From Sphingobacterium sp. PCS056 (GTDB lineage: Bacteria; Bacteroidota; Bacteroidia; Sphingobacteriales; Sphingobacteriaceae), in assembly GCF_023273895.1 (NCBI RefSeq), contig NZ_CP096883.1, positions 558,001-622,000 of the forward strand: a stretch of 64,000 nt of DNA. The letters run 5' to 3'. This document shows, piece by piece, positions 21,418-32,073 of the stretch (positions are counted from its first letter, which is position 1; every line of letters begins with the position of its first letter). A program made the position numbers and the translations under genes. Under the pieces are notes generated by a model. That model was not told the DNA's origin, did not search any database, and was given only the letters and a program-made list of their open reading frames with translations.

Positions 21418-22599
21418 TTAGATATCACTTGTAGCAGGTGCTCTCCCCTCTTTCTTTGTTTTTTTCACTTTCAGATATAATAAAACAAATGAAAGAATAA
21501 AGCAAATCACAGTCGTCCATGCAAGTGCAGCAATAGATGACCGCACATTTTCCACTGTACCTTGTTCAATGACCAGAACCCTAAATATTTCCAAATAATG
21601 TGTCAGAGGTATCAATTTTGAAATATGGACGACCCAATCCGGCATTTGACTTAAAGGCCAAGTAAAACCGCTCAAGATAAAACTTGGTGTAGCGATCACC
21701 ATCAGGATCTCAGTCGCTTTAAGCTGGCTAGGGATTATGATGCTGACCAATATGCCAATAAAGCTGACAGCAAGTAGAAATAGTATGGTCCCAAAGAGAA
21801 AAGGTGCCATAGGTATATGCAATGGCATCCGGTAAAAAATTGAAAAACCATAATAGAGGATATATATCCCAATAGACATCAATAAGAAAGGGGCTATCTT
21901 AACCAATATCAATAAGAGTACATTCGACGATTTTGAGACTAAATCTTTAAATGTTCCCTTTTCAAATTCAGAAGCAAAACTTAATGCTAAGGCAAGCATC
22001 ATGACTTGTTGTAGTACAGTCAAAAGAACACCAGGTAGCATAAAATACAAATAATTGCCACTTTTAATATTCTGCCGTATGATAGTCGTTTTAAAAGGTT
22101 CATATTGCTGAGTTGCGACATATTCAGGAACACCTTTTTTCTGTTGCGCTTTTATTTGAATTCCTGCCTTTAGCGTTGCAGCGCAAACATTTGCAGCCAT
22201 ACTTGCATAGTTGGATGTCAAGGTATTGGCAGCATTGACAAAAAATGTTAATTCTGTGCTTCTATTATAGTTCACATCCGAATCAAAATTTTTAGGAATT
22301 TGAACCACTACCGTAGCTTCATGTTTCAGTGCCTCTTGTTTTGCATTAAACGCATCAGGCAAAATAGCAGCTACATAAATGACTTCACTTTCATTAAACA
22401 TCGTGATCAGTTGTTTACTCAGCGGGCTTCGGTCTTGATCCACCACGATTATAGGCAAATGGGTTACTTTACCCTTTTGATAGACAGCACCAATTAAAAC
22501 ACCGTATAAAATAGGCGCTCCCACGAAAAGCATGAGCAACACTTTATTTTGGAAAAAGAGTTGAAATTCTCGCTTTAATAAGGATAGGAATGTACGCAT
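21418..22599 (-). CDS. ABC-2 type transporter permease (YhhJ/YbhR-like)
   Basis: A 393-residue inner-membrane permease of the ABC-2 family: one N-terminal helix (LLMLFVGAPILYGVLIG), a large periplasmic domain (about 45-175), then five C-terminal helices with the conserved stretch around FILSGFTWPLSQMP. Such proteins export drugs or toxic solutes together with an ATPase, a membrane fusion protein and TolC. It is the last gene of the tolC-hlyD-permease operon, 5 nt after the fusion protein. No ATP-binding subunit is encoded nearby, which is unusual. Confidence 0.88.
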   Translation of the reverse strand: MRTFLSLLKREFQLFFQNKVLLMLFVGAPILYGVLIGAVYQKGKVTHLPIIVVDQDRSPLSKQLITMFNESEVIYVAAILPDAFNAKQEALKHEATVVVQIPKNFDSDVNYNRSTELTFFVNAANTLTSNYASMAANVCAATLKAGIQIKAQQKKGVPEYVATQQYEPFKTTIIRQNIKSGNYLYFMLPGVLLTVLQQVMMLALALSFASEFEKGTFKDLVSKSSNVLLLILVKIAPFLLMSIGIYILYYGFSIFYRMPLHIPMAPFLFGTILFLLAVSFIGILVSIIIPSQLKATEILMVIATPSFILSGFTWPLSQMPDWVVHISKLIPLTHYLEIFRVLVIEQGTVENVRSSIAALAWTTVICFILSFVLLYLKVKKTKKEGRAPATSDI

Positions 22600-22604
22600 A
22601 ATAC

Positions 22605-23576
22605 TTATTTTGTAGTATCGAGGTGAAGGATAAACGTCGCTTTTGTCAACAATTGCTGCGCATCATCTTTTTGAACCGGTTTCAATTTCACTTCAAATAA
22701 TGATTCTTGCTGTTCAAAATCAGGATACGCAGTCGCAATATTAGCATATGAACTCAAAGCTTTAATCGAAACCACCTCTGCCGCTATTTTTTTATCCTTG
22801 AGATAAGGAAAAGATAGCGTCTGTTTACTGCCAACAGTCAGATTATGCAATTGTTTTTCAGGAATTGTTACCCTAAAGAATGTACCATCAATGAGATATC
22901 CCGAAACTAAACTATACCCTGCCAAAGCAAGTTCACCAATTTTCAAATTGATTGTTTCTACAGTCATATTTTGAGGTGCGATGATAAAACGCTCTTTAGT
23001 GGCAACATCGACCTCAGAAACAGCACCAATAGCGCGCTCCTTTTGTCCCAAAGCCATCTTCTGCTGTTCTATACGCGCACCGTTTTCCGCATCGGCCAAC
23101 TCCGCTTGTACTGCTAAGTATTGATTCTTTGCCCCTTGAAATTTCATGTAAACTTCATCATACTGTTGCTGTGCCACCAAAGAATCTTTAATGAGGTTTT
23201 GCATTCTTGTCAATGATTTCTCTGCAAATTGATATTGCTCTCGCAGTCCATCCCGTTTAGCACGCAATTGCTTCAACTGGTTATCAGTTGCTCCTTTTAC
23301 AGCCATATTATATTGCGCCTCAGCAGACTCAAGCGCACCCTTTGCTTGAATGGACTTAGCCTCCACTTCTGGAAATTCGAGAATCATCAAGGTGTCGCCA
23401 GCTTGTACAACATCTCCTTCACTCACCAATATTTGATGTACTTTTCCCGGAATCTTAGTTGTGACAGCAATTTGATCCCGCTCAATCTTTCCTTCAAAAG
23501 AATTTTTGAGAGGTGCATCATGACTACACCCCTGTATAAATGCTGCGATGACTAGGATATATATAAATTTTCTCAT
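22605..23576 (-). CDS. HlyD-family membrane fusion lipoprotein
   Basis: A 323-residue periplasmic adaptor linking an inner-membrane exporter to TolC. Lipobox IQGC (C17) indicates lipid anchoring. The biotinyl-lipoyl-like half (ITTKIPGKVHQILVSEGDVV is the pattern here in slightly altered form) and the second half (MTVETINLKIGELALAGYSLV) bracket an alpha-helical hairpin rich in Gln, Lys and Glu (about 80-185). Two bases separate it from tolC upstream. Confidence 0.88.
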   Translation of the reverse strand: MRKFIYILVIAAFIQGCSHDAPLKNSFEGKIERDQIAVTTKIPGKVHQILVSEGDVVQAGDTLMILEFPEVEAKSIQAKGALESAEAQYNMAVKGATDNQLKQLRAKRDGLREQYQFAEKSLTRMQNLIKDSLVAQQQYDEVYMKFQGAKNQYLAVQAELADAENGARIEQQKMALGQKERAIGAVSEVDVATKERFIIAPQNMTVETINLKIGELALAGYSLVSGYLIDGTFFRVTIPEKQLHNLTVGSKQTLSFPYLKDKKIAAEVVSIKALSSYANIATAYPDFEQQESLFEVKLKPVQKDDAQQLLTKATFILHLDTTK

Positions 23577-23578
23577 AA

Positions 23579-24976
23579 TTATTTGACTAGTGATTGATAA
23601 AGACTTCCTTGTGATTTTAATAATTCTAAAACAGCGATACGCTGAACCAACAGTTGATTGTAAAAACTAAGCGATTGCTTATATAATTCGTTTTCCGCAC
23701 TTAATCTTTCTGTCACATCGATTAAGCCAGCCTCAAATTGCTTTGATGCTAGAACAAGATTATTATTGGCAATTTTAATCTGCTGCTCATGGACAGCCAT
23801 CTTTTTCATGGACAACTGATAATCCGAATTTGTTTTACGCTGTAAAAGCAATAGCTTATCTTTCGTATCATTCCATTTGTTCTGGTTCATAACCAGATCA
23901 AGGTTTGCTTTTTTGATATTATTGCGATGTTGATTACCATCAAATACATCCCATTTAACCCCTACACCTACAGCAAAACCTGGAGCCAGTTGAAAATGAT
24001 TGGCACTCAGATTTACATCTCCCATAAGCGGTACATCTTTGAATTTAAATTTGGTATCAAATGCATTGAAGTAAAAAGCACTACCAAATGCAAAGATTTG
24101 GGGCAATCGTGCACCCTTTTCTTTTTTCAACACATATTCATAAGCGCGCTGAGAACTTGCCAAAGCTTGCATCTCTTTCCGGTTCTCCACAGCTGGCTGT
24201 ACAGGATCTACTACAACCAACTCAAGCGGATAACTAACGAGCTTAAGACTATCGACTGGCATCTTGGTCAGTTCTTCTAATTTAAAATATAAAAGCTCAC
24301 GGTTATTTTGGGATTCTGCTTTTTTACTTTCTAACTCCAACATCGCCAGTTTGATTTTATCACGATCATAGGGTATAGCTAAACCATTTTCAATTGCTTT
24401 TATAACCTTGAGATGTTCTTTATTCAATCTTCTTTCCGAATCAGCAATCAACGCATCCACTTCTTTTAATAACATGATCTGATCAAATGTCTGAACCACC
24501 TCCTGTGCCAATCCTTCATAACCTGCCTCTGTCATCAATTGCTGTGCTTTATATTTTTCATCTAAAGCTTTTTTGCCATTAGTGATCTGTAATCCGCTAA
24601 AAATTACTTGGGTAGCATTTACCCCTGCAAATCCTATCTGAGATGAGGCATTGAATTTCTGAGCACCTTCAAAAAGATTCAGACCGAGCAATGGTAAAGT
24701 TTTCGTTGGGAGATCCAATTCACCAGTGCCATGGAGATAACCATACATGCCCATAGCAGTCACATGGGGCAATAATTTTCCGCTAACAGTATTCTGATCT
24801 AAAAGCGTCTTCTGATTTTCTAAATAACTATTTTTAATATCGCTATTATTCTGAATTGCCTTTTGTATAGGTTCTTTCAACTGCGGACTTATACCTTGCT
24901 GCGCATAGGAAATCCCTTGATGAAAGAATGGCAATAACAATATTAAGCATGAAATTTTTTTAACTAACATATTCAT
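23579..24976 (-). CDS. TolC-family outer membrane efflux protein
   Basis: 465 residues; signal peptide 1-25 (ending SYA before QQG), then two repeats of the outer-membrane efflux protein fold with long coiled-coil helices and short beta segments (LLGLNLFEGAQ, VGVGVKWDVFDGNQHRNNI). First gene of the three-gene efflux operon and full length. The leader region carries a palindrome, and a Crp-like regulator gene lies immediately upstream on the same strand. Confidence 0.88.
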   Translation of the reverse strand: MNMLVKKISCLILLLPFFHQGISYAQQGISPQLKEPIQKAIQNNSDIKNSYLENQKTLLDQNTVSGKLLPHVTAMGMYGYLHGTGELDLPTKTLPLLGLNLFEGAQKFNASSQIGFAGVNATQVIFSGLQITNGKKALDEKYKAQQLMTEAGYEGLAQEVVQTFDQIMLLKEVDALIADSERRLNKEHLKVIKAIENGLAIPYDRDKIKLAMLELESKKAESQNNRELLYFKLEELTKMPVDSLKLVSYPLELVVVDPVQPAVENRKEMQALASSQRAYEYVLKKEKGARLPQIFAFGSAFYFNAFDTKFKFKDVPLMGDVNLSANHFQLAPGFAVGVGVKWDVFDGNQHRNNIKKANLDLVMNQNKWNDTKDKLLLLQRKTNSDYQLSMKKMAVHEQQIKIANNNLVLASKQFEAGLIDVTERLSAENELYKQSLSFYNQLLVQRIAVLELLKSQGSLYQSLVK

Positions 24977-25016
24977 AACTCTTTTAAAGGGTCGATTAGT
25001 ATCACTATTAACAATA

Positions 25017-25063
25017 CAAAGGTGCGTATGTTTTACGGTTTAATTTTTAAGATATCTTAAAAA
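25017..25063 (-). promoter_or_regulatory. Predicted efflux-operon promoter with 20-bp palindrome
   Basis: Minus strand: CACCTTTG (25017-25024) is one base off the -7 consensus. A perfect palindrome with arms TTTTTAAGAT / ATCTTAAAAA occupies 25044-25063, centred about 43 nt upstream of the expected start. That is where a Crp-type class II activator binds. The regulator gene is adjacent. The activator reading is inference; the palindrome could also end the regulator's transcript. Confidence 0.4.
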
Positions 25064-25070
25064 GGAAAAA

Positions 25071-25634
25071 TTATACCAATTGCCCTCTAATAACCGATAG
25101 CGTTTGTTGAGATATACCTAGATAAGAGGCAATATGGCCTAAAGAAGCATTTTGAAAAAGCTCAGGATTTTCTGTCAACAGCAGTTGATAACGCTCCAGT
25201 GCAGTCTGAAATTGCGTATTGTAAAATCGGTTAGAATAGCTGATCACTGAACCCAATAACACTTTTTGTATGATCTGACTTACAATAATATTTGTTTTTG
25301 ACAACTCATATATCGTTTGAAAAGGTATAAGCGAAATTTTACAGTTGGTGAGTGCCTGAAAACCGAAGATAGATGGTTTTTGATAAAAAACACTTTCTAT
25401 ACCGGTACTAAATGTATTCGATCCAAAAAAAGAATGGGTGATATCTCTGTTATTTTTGAAATAGAATATACGACTAAAACCCGATTCTATAAAATAGATA
25501 TACCTCAAATAGCTACCCGGTTCAAAGATTATATCTCCCTTATGAAATTCTTTGGTTTCAATAATTTGGGAAAACAATAACGTTAAGTCATCATCAATCG
25601 AATATAGGCTTTTGAAATGTTCCAATGCAGTCAT
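25071..25634 (-). CDS. Crp/Fnr-family transcriptional regulator
   Basis: 187 residues: a cyclic-nucleotide-binding-type beta-barrel (about 15-120, with HKGDIIFEPGSYLRYIYFIESG) and a short C-terminal helix-turn-helix (NASLGHIASYLGISQQTLSVIR). It lacks the FNR cysteine cluster and the full set of cAMP-contact residues, so its ligand is unknown. This form is common in Bacteroidota and often sits beside the genes it controls. It lies 94 nt upstream of tolC on the same strand and is the obvious candidate regulator of the efflux operon. Confidence 0.85.
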   Translation of the reverse strand: MTALEHFKSLYSIDDDLTLLFSQIIETKEFHKGDIIFEPGSYLRYIYFIESGFSRIFYFKNNRDITHSFFGSNTFSTGIESVFYQKPSIFGFQALTNCKISLIPFQTIYELSKTNIIVSQIIQKVLLGSVISYSNRFYNTQFQTALERYQLLLTENPELFQNASLGHIASYLGISQQTLSVIRGQLV

Positions 25635-25671
25635 ATCTTTAAATATGCCAATTAAAAATCATTATTTCATA

Positions 25672-25706
25672 AAAAAGCCCTAAATATTCACATATTTAGG
25701 GCTTTT
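25672..25706. terminator. Terminator of lipA
   Basis: Stem AAAAGCCCTAAATA / TATTTAGGGCTTTT with a 6-nt loop. T runs on both strands; it lies just downstream of lipA and upstream of the regulator gene. Confidence 0.82.
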
Positions 25707-25725
25707 ATAACGTATATATACACCA

Positions 25726-26607
25726 CTATTGCATATCAAACAAATGTTTCTCTGCGTGGTATGAAGATCTTACTAGGGGACCTGACTCCACATATTTGAA
25801 TCCCATTTTTAAACCAATTTCTTTGTATACATCAAATTGAGCTGGTGTTATCCACTCCACTACCGGATGATGCGCTTTGGTAGGTTGGAGGTACTGACCA
25901 ATGGTTAAAATATCAACACCTACATTAAATAAGTCCTGCATAGTTTCGATAACATCTGCTTCAGTTTCTCCAAAACCAAGCATAATACCTGATTTTGTAC
26001 GCAGACCTGCTTCAGAAATACGGCGGAGACATTCTAATGAGCGATCATATTTTGCCTGTATACGTACTTCACGAGTTAAACGTCTAACCGTTTCAATATT
26101 ATGAGAGACAACCTCTGGACGAACAGCAAGTACACGATCAAGATTTTCCCATTGTCCCTTGAAATCAGGGATTAAAGTTTCTAATGTCGTTGTAGGACTT
26201 TCTTGGCGAATAGCGTTAATGGTTTCTGCCCAGATGATAGAACCACCATCCTTCAGGTCATCACGATCAACAGATGTAATGACGCAATGCTTCACTTGCA
26301 TCAATTTTACAGAATTGGCAACACGCGCAGGTTCATCCAATTCAACTGCTTTAGGACGACCCGTCGCTACAGCACAAAATGAACAAGAACGCGTACAGAT
26401 ATTTCCTAAAATCATAAATGTAGCGGTTCCCGCACCCCAACATTCACCCATATTCGGGCAATTACCACTCTCACAAATCGTATGTAGCTTATGCTCATCT
26501 ACAAGGCCTCTTACATGTCTGTATTCTTTACCAACTGGCAATTTTACACGCAACCAATCTGGCTTACGCTGTGTTTGTGTTGCAGGAATAACTGGAAGTT
26601 CAATCAT
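25726..26607 (-). CDS. lipA: Lipoyl synthase
   Basis: A radical SAM enzyme that inserts two sulfur atoms into protein-bound octanoyl groups to make lipoyl cofactor for 2-oxoacid dehydrogenases and the glycine cleavage system. 293 residues. The auxiliary 4Fe-4S cluster is bound by C45, C50 and C56 ([12 protein letters not shown]) and the radical SAM cluster by C71, C75 and C78 (CTRSCSFC). The conserved C-terminal RSSYHAE (280-286) supplies the serine ligand. All family hallmarks are present. lipB is not in the window. Confidence 0.97.
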   Translation of the reverse strand: MIELPVIPATQTQRKPDWLRVKLPVGKEYRHVRGLVDEHKLHTICESGNCPNMGECWGAGTATFMILGNICTRSCSFCAVATGRPKAVELDEPARVANSVKLMQVKHCVITSVDRDDLKDGGSIIWAETINAIRQESPTTTLETLIPDFKGQWENLDRVLAVRPEVVSHNIETVRRLTREVRIQAKYDRSLECLRRISEAGLRTKSGIMLGFGETEADVIETMQDLFNVGVDILTIGQYLQPTKAHHPVVEWITPAQFDVYKEIGLKMGFKYVESGPLVRSSYHAEKHLFDMQ

Positions 26608-26750
26608 AAGGCAAAGTTAATGATTATAAATGTAATTTTTAATTGCCAATTTGTTTGAATACTATCATAATATCCGTTTCTAGTTGTACGCATTAGTATT
26701 AAACATATTGTTTTTTTTATGATATTTGTGAAACATCACATTTAATCCCA

Positions 26751-29018
26751 ATGCATATGCGATTTAGCCATTCAATAACTTTGGTACTATTAGCGGGGTT
26801 GTTGCCTCTGAATATATTTGCACAACAAAATTTCGACTTAATCCCTAAACCGGCAAGTCTGACCTTAGCGGTAGGAACCTATCACATACCGACTCATCCC
26901 AAAATCTTTGTTTCACAAGATTTTGTAAGTGCGAGTCAATTATTAGCCGAACACCCTGCAATTGCATCCTTAACCACTGAAATTGTAAAAAAGATCAAGA
27001 AAGCACCTAAGGAAGGTATTCGTATCTTAAAAGCTGAAGACTCCGATAAATTGGACAAATCAGCATATCGTATCGCCATCAGCGAAAAAGGAATCGTCGT
27101 ACTGGCGCATGAAGTTGCTCCAGTTATCAATGCAATCTACACATTAGTCCAATTGGGTTATTTACAAGACGATCCAACACAAATTGCTGCACTAGATATA
27201 GAAGACAAGCCTACTTTTTCTTATCGCGGACTTCATTTAGACCCATCTCGACACTTTATTCCTTTCAATATCATGAAGAAATTTGTGGACATTATGGCGA
27301 TCTACAAATTCAATAATTTACACTGGCACCTCACCGATGGTGCAGGATGGAGATTAGAAATCAAACAATATCCAGAACTGACCAAGAAAGCAGCGTGGCG
27401 TACACATGTCAAATGGAAAGATTGGTGGAATAATGGCCGTCAATATGTTGATGCAGGAACGCCAAATGCCAGCGGTGGATTTTACACACAAGAACAAGCG
27501 CGCGAGTTAGTAGAATATGCTGCTAAAAAAGGAATAAATATTATTCCGGAAATCGAGATGCCTGGACATTCAGAAGAAGTGTTGGCAATTTATCCCGAAT
27601 TATCGTGTTCGGGCAAACCCTATACCCAATCAGAATTTTGTATAGGCAATGAAAAAACTTTTGAATTTTTAAAAAATGTACTGGATGAAGTCATTGCAAT
27701 ATTCCCTTCCCCTTATATTCACATTGGTGGCGATGAGGCCGATAAAAAACATTGGAAAACTTGTCCTAAATGTCAAGCATTAAAAACAAAAGAAGGCTTA
27801 AAATCTGAAGAAGAATTACAAAGTTATCTCATTAAACAAATTGATGAATATGTTCAATCCAAAGGTCGCAAGATCATTGGTTGGGACGAGATTTTAGAAG
27901 GCGGTTTGACAAAAGGTGCGACGGTCATGAGCTGGAGAGGTGAATCTGGCGGAATCAACTCAGCCAATGCAGGTCATGATGTGATCATGACTCCAGGATC
28001 TCACCTTTATTTTGACTCCTACCAGACAGATCCGAGAACACAACCCGAGACCATAGGTGGATATCTTCCGATCAGCAAAGTCTACGAATATAACCCGATC
28101 CCAAGTGGTATTCAAGAAGATAAAATAAAACATGTATTAGGAGCTCAAGGTAACTTATGGGCAGAATATATGCCTAACTATTTTCAACTCGAATACATGG
28201 CTTTTCCCAGAGCATTAGCTTTATCGGAAGTGGTATGGACAAAATCGGATCTTAAAAATTGGCCAAATTTTCATAAGCGACTGCAATCGCACTACAAAAT
28301 CTTACAGCACTTTGATATCAACTACTATCGACCATCCTACAATGTTAAAGGAACTGTCGTATTTGACGAAAAGAAGGGATCTAATAACGTTACCTTAAGT
28401 ACCGAGCAATTGCATGCCAGCAATATCCGCTACACGATAGATGGATCAAAACCGACCTACCAGGCGACTCCTTATAACAACTCGTTTGATCTATCTGTAC
28501 CAGCAATTATAAAAGCGGCTTATTTCTTGGACTCTACTCAAGTCGGACCGATCGAAACGATTCAATTGGATGTGCATAAAGCGATCGGAAAAACGGTTAC
28601 CTACAATAACACATGGAGTGATGGTTATCCTGCACAACAGGAATTGACGTTAACAAATGGAATCAAAGGCGGACTGACATACCAAGATGGTCAATGGCAG
28701 GGATTTTTGAAAGATCTCGATGTAGTTGTTGATTTTGAGCGCCGTGAAGAAATCAGTAGTGTGGCGATGAACTTCATGCAAATTACCGGTCCAGGAGTAT
28801 ATATGCCGGGAGAATTTAAAGTATTATTATCCGAAAATGGTCGTACATTTAGAGAAGTAGGTATCGTTCAAAATGATGTCTCAGACCAAGATCCGACATT
28901 AACATTTAAACGGTTTGAACTTAAATTGGCAAAGCCGCAGCATGCACGTTATGTTCGTGTTGTAGCGACAAATCCTAAAAAAGGATTTCTGTTTGCAGAT
29001 GAACTGATTGTGTATTAA
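26751..29018 (+). CDS. Exported GH20 beta-N-acetylhexosaminidase with F5/8 type C domain
   Basis: A 755-residue exo-glycosidase releasing terminal beta-linked GlcNAc or GalNAc by substrate-assisted catalysis. Signal peptide 1-24 (ending IFA before QQN), GH20b-type N-terminal domain, then a TIM barrel (about 152-500) with YRGLHLDPSRHF, HWHLTDG and the catalytic D328-E329 pair in HIGGDEADKKHW. The C-terminus has a chitobiase-like Fn3 segment (NIRYTIDGSKPT) and a discoidin-type domain. This tail resembles that of the GH2 enzyme at 1263-5306. An alternative ATG two codons in would change little. No sus genes are nearby. Confidence 0.92.
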   Translation: MHMRFSHSITLVLLAGLLPLNIFAQQNFDLIPKPASLTLAVGTYHIPTHPKIFVSQDFVSASQLLAEHPAIASLTTEIVKKIKKAPKEGIRILKAEDSDKLDKSAYRIAISEKGIVVLAHEVAPVINAIYTLVQLGYLQDDPTQIAALDIEDKPTFSYRGLHLDPSRHFIPFNIMKKFVDIMAIYKFNNLHWHLTDGAGWRLEIKQYPELTKKAAWRTHVKWKDWWNNGRQYVDAGTPNASGGFYTQEQARELVEYAAKKGINIIPEIEMPGHSEEVLAIYPELSCSGKPYTQSEFCIGNEKTFEFLKNVLDEVIAIFPSPYIHIGGDEADKKHWKTCPKCQALKTKEGLKSEEELQSYLIKQIDEYVQSKGRKIIGWDEILEGGLTKGATVMSWRGESGGINSANAGHDVIMTPGSHLYFDSYQTDPRTQPETIGGYLPISKVYEYNPIPSGIQEDKIKHVLGAQGNLWAEYMPNYFQLEYMAFPRALALSEVVWTKSDLKNWPNFHKRLQSHYKILQHFDINYYRPSYNVKGTVVFDEKKGSNNVTLSTEQLHASNIRYTIDGSKPTYQATPYNNSFDLSVPAIIKAAYFLDSTQVGPIETIQLDVHKAIGKTVTYNNTWSDGYPAQQELTLTNGIKGGLTYQDGQWQGFLKDLDVVVDFERREEISSVAMNFMQITGPGVYMPGEFKVLLSENGRTFREVGIVQNDVSDQDPTLTFKRFELKLAKPQHARYVRVVATNPKKGFLFADELIVY

Positions 29019-29033
29019 ATACAGCATCAAAAT

Positions 29034-29077
29034 GATGGAGAAGCGCGATTTCAAAACAAGTTGCTTCTCCATTTTTT
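29034..29077 (+). terminator. Terminator of the GH20 gene
   Basis: Arms ATGGAGAAGC / GCTTCTCCAT with a 19-nt loop, followed by TTTTTGTTT. Confidence 0.7.
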
Positions 29078-29141
29078 GTTTCCCTATTTTGTTTAAATGA
29101 TTTATCTGAAAATAAATTCCAAAAAATCAAATAAAATAATG

Positions 29142-29169
29142 TAATTTTGCACTCCGACAAAGCGGTCGG
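29142..29169 (+). promoter_or_regulatory. carB promoter and leader hairpin
   Basis: TAATTTTG (29142-29149) matches the -7 consensus. The predicted transcript would begin near 29155, just ahead of a small hairpin TCCGAC-N6-GTCGGA (29153-29170). The leader is about 90 nt long. No T run follows, so a simple attenuator is not indicated. Confidence 0.45.
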
Positions 29170-29244
29170 AATATACCCTTCTCGAAGCGCATTTTTGATT
29201 GTCTTTGTTCATACTTTGAAATTTTATTTTTTGAACTAGATATA

Positions 29245-32061
29245 ATGCCAAGAAACACCTCCATTAAATCGGTTTTAATCATTGGATCAGGTCCAATTGT
29301 AATTGGTCAAGCCTGTGAATTTGATTATTCGGGATCTCAAGCAGCCCTTTCTTTAAAAGAAGAAGGCATTGAAGTTTCCATCATCAACTCAAACCCTGCA
29401 ACGATCATGACTGATAAAGTCATTGCAGACCACGTTTATTTACTTCCTTTAACTGTAGAAAGTATTGAAGAAATTCTTAAAGAACAGCAGATTGACGCCG
29501 TACTCCCTACTATGGGTGGCCAAACAGCGTTAAACTTATGTATCGAAGCTTCAAACATCGGACTATGGGAAAAATACGATGTTAAAGTTATCGGTGTTGA
29601 TGTTGCTGCAATTGAAAAAACAGAAAACCGTGAAGAGTTCCGTCAATTAATGATTGATATCGGTGTAGGTGTAGCACCTTCCAAAATCGCAAACTCTTTC
29701 TTAGAAGGTAAAGAAGCAGCACAAGAAATTGGTTTTCCATTAGTTATTCGTCCTTCTTACACATTAGCAGGTACTGGAGGTGGATTTGTACACTCGAAAG
29801 ATGAGTTCGACGCTGCTTTAAGTAGAGGTTTAAGCGCTTCTCCTACACACGAGGTGTTAGTAGAGAAAGCAGTTTTAGGCTGGAAAGAATTCGAATTAGA
29901 GTTGCTACGTGATACAAATGATAATGTAATCATCATATGTACGATTGAAAACTTTGATCCAATGGGAATCCATACAGGTGACTCGATCACAGTTGCACCA
30001 GGTATGACTTTATCTGACAAATGCTACCAAAGCATGCGTAATCAAGCCATCTTAATGATGCGCTCGATTGGTAATTTCGCGGGAGGTTGTAACGTTCAGT
30101 TCTCCGTTAACCCAGAGAATGAAGATATCATCGCTATCGAAATCAACCCACGTGTATCGCGCTCTTCAGCTTTGGCATCTAAAGCAACGGGGTACCCAAT
30201 TGCTAAAATCGCTGCAAAATTAGCAATCGGCTACAATTTGGATGAGTTACAGAACCAAATTACCAAAACAACTTCAGCTTATTTCGAACCTACTTTAGAT
30301 TATGTAATCGTCAAAGTACCTCGTTTTAACTTTGATAAATTCAAAGGAGCAAACAAAGAATTAGGCTTACAAATGAAAGCAGTAGGTGAAGTAATGGCAA
30401 TTGGCCGTACGTTCATCGAGGCATTACAAAAAGCATGTCAATCATTAGAGACAAACCGTGCTGGTTTAGGAGCTGATGGTCGTCAACTACGCAATTTAGA
30501 AGAGATCATGGATAGCCTTGAGCATCCAAGTGGTGATCGTCTTTTCCATATCAAAGATGCTTTCGAATTAGGTGTTCCTTTGGAATCTATCCGTAAAGCA
30601 ACACGTATCGATAAATGGTACTTACTTCAAATTCAAGAATTAGTAGCATTAGAAACTGAACTTCGCCGTTACCAGTTGAATAATATTCCTAAAGACTTCT
30701 TTATGACCTTGAAACAAAAAGGTTATTCTGATATTCAAATCTCTTGGTTATTAGGCAACGTTACTGAAGATGAGGTTTATGATCGCCGTAAGGAACTAGG
30801 TATTAGCCGCGTGTATAAAATGGTTGATACATGTGCTGCAGAATTCCCTGCACAAACACCATACTACTACTCTACTTTTGAAGAGGAAAACGAATCCGTA
30901 GCTTCTGACAAGAAAAAAATCGTCGTATTAGGTTCAGGTCCTAACCGTATCGGTCAAGGTATTGAATTTGATTATTCTTGTGTACACGGTTTATTAGCAG
31001 CTAAAGAAGCTGGTTTCGAAGCCATCATGGTTAACTGTAACCCAGAGACTGTTTCCACAGATTTCAACATGGCTGATAAATTATACTTTGAGCCTGTATT
31101 CTGGGAGCATGTTCGCGAAATCATTGAATTAGAGAAACCAGTAGGTGTTATCGTTCAGTTAGGTGGTCAGACAGCTCTTAAAATGGCTGATCAGCTAGAA
31201 GCTCTTGGTGTTAAGATCATCGGAACAGATTTCCAAAACATGGATTTAGCTGAAGATCGCGGTCGCTTCTCTGATTTATTAAAATCATTAGATATTCCTT
31301 ATCCAAGATACGGTGTTGCTGAATCTGCAGAAGAAGCAATCCAAGTTGCAAATGAAGTTGGATATCCAGTTCTTGTTCGTCCGTCTTACGTATTAGGTGG
31401 TCAAGGCATGAGCATCGTGATCAACGATGATGACTTAGAGAAAGCAGTAGTGAACTTACTGAAAAACCTTCCTGGAAACCGTGTCTTAATTGACCATTTC
31501 TTGGATCGTGCTGAAGAAGCAGAATCTGATTCCATCTGTGATGGTGAAGATGTACACATCATAGGTATGATGGAGCATATCGAGCCTGCAGGTATTCACT
31601 CGGGTGACTCTTATGCTGTATTACCTCCGTTCAGCTTAACACAAGCTGTACAAGATAAAATGGCGGAGTATTCGGTTAAACTAGCAAAAGCATTAAATGT
31701 AAGTGGTTTACTGAATATACAATTTGCTGTAAAAGGTGAAAATGTATATGTCATCGAAGCAAATCCACGTGCATCACGTACGGTTCCATTTATCGCTAAA
31801 GCATATGACGTGCCTTATATCAACATCGCAACAAAAATTATGTTAGGTGTAAACAAATTAAAAGATTTCAAAATCGAGCGCAAGTTGCAAGGCTGGGCAA
31901 TCAAAGAACCAGTATTCTCGTTCTCTAAATTCCCTGAAGTTGATAAACAATTAGGTCCAGAAATGAAATCTACAGGTGAAGCTATCCGTTTCATCAAAGA
32001 TTTAAATGATCCTTACTTTAGAGATTTAGTGGCTAAAAAATCGATGTTCTTATCGAAATAA
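29245..32061 (+). CDS. carB: Carbamoyl phosphate synthase large subunit, short form
   Basis: The synthetase subunit that makes carbamoyl phosphate for arginine and pyrimidine synthesis from bicarbonate, ATP and ammonia delivered by CarA. Two homologous ATP-grasp halves are complete ([20 protein letters not shown] at the start; [20 protein letters not shown] at about 558). The protein has 938 residues and stops right after the second half, so the C-terminal MGS-like allosteric domain found in enzymes of about 1070 residues is absent. There is no frameshift or remnant downstream: a strong terminator follows directly. carA is not adjacent. Confidence 0.95.
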   Translation: MPRNTSIKSVLIIGSGPIVIGQACEFDYSGSQAALSLKEEGIEVSIINSNPATIMTDKVIADHVYLLPLTVESIEEILKEQQIDAVLPTMGGQTALNLCIEASNIGLWEKYDVKVIGVDVAAIEKTENREEFRQLMIDIGVGVAPSKIANSFLEGKEAAQEIGFPLVIRPSYTLAGTGGGFVHSKDEFDAALSRGLSASPTHEVLVEKAVLGWKEFELELLRDTNDNVIIICTIENFDPMGIHTGDSITVAPGMTLSDKCYQSMRNQAILMMRSIGNFAGGCNVQFSVNPENEDIIAIEINPRVSRSSALASKATGYPIAKIAAKLAIGYNLDELQNQITKTTSAYFEPTLDYVIVKVPRFNFDKFKGANKELGLQMKAVGEVMAIGRTFIEALQKACQSLETNRAGLGADGRQLRNLEEIMDSLEHPSGDRLFHIKDAFELGVPLESIRKATRIDKWYLLQIQELVALETELRRYQLNNIPKDFFMTLKQKGYSDIQISWLLGNVTEDEVYDRRKELGISRVYKMVDTCAAEFPAQTPYYYSTFEEENESVASDKKKIVVLGSGPNRIGQGIEFDYSCVHGLLAAKEAGFEAIMVNCNPETVSTDFNMADKLYFEPVFWEHVREIIELEKPVGVIVQLGGQTALKMADQLEALGVKIIGTDFQNMDLAEDRGRFSDLLKSLDIPYPRYGVAESAEEAIQVANEVGYPVLVRPSYVLGGQGMSIVINDDDLEKAVVNLLKNLPGNRVLIDHFLDRAEEAESDSICDGEDVHIIGMMEHIEPAGIHSGDSYAVLPPFSLTQAVQDKMAEYSVKLAKALNVSGLLNIQFAVKGENVYVIEANPRASRTVPFIAKAYDVPYINIATKIMLGVNKLKDFKIERKLQGWAIKEPVFSFSKFPEVDKQLGPEMKSTGEAIRFIKDLNDPYFRDLVAKKSMFLSK

Positions 32062-32073
32062 GCTTAAAACTCT

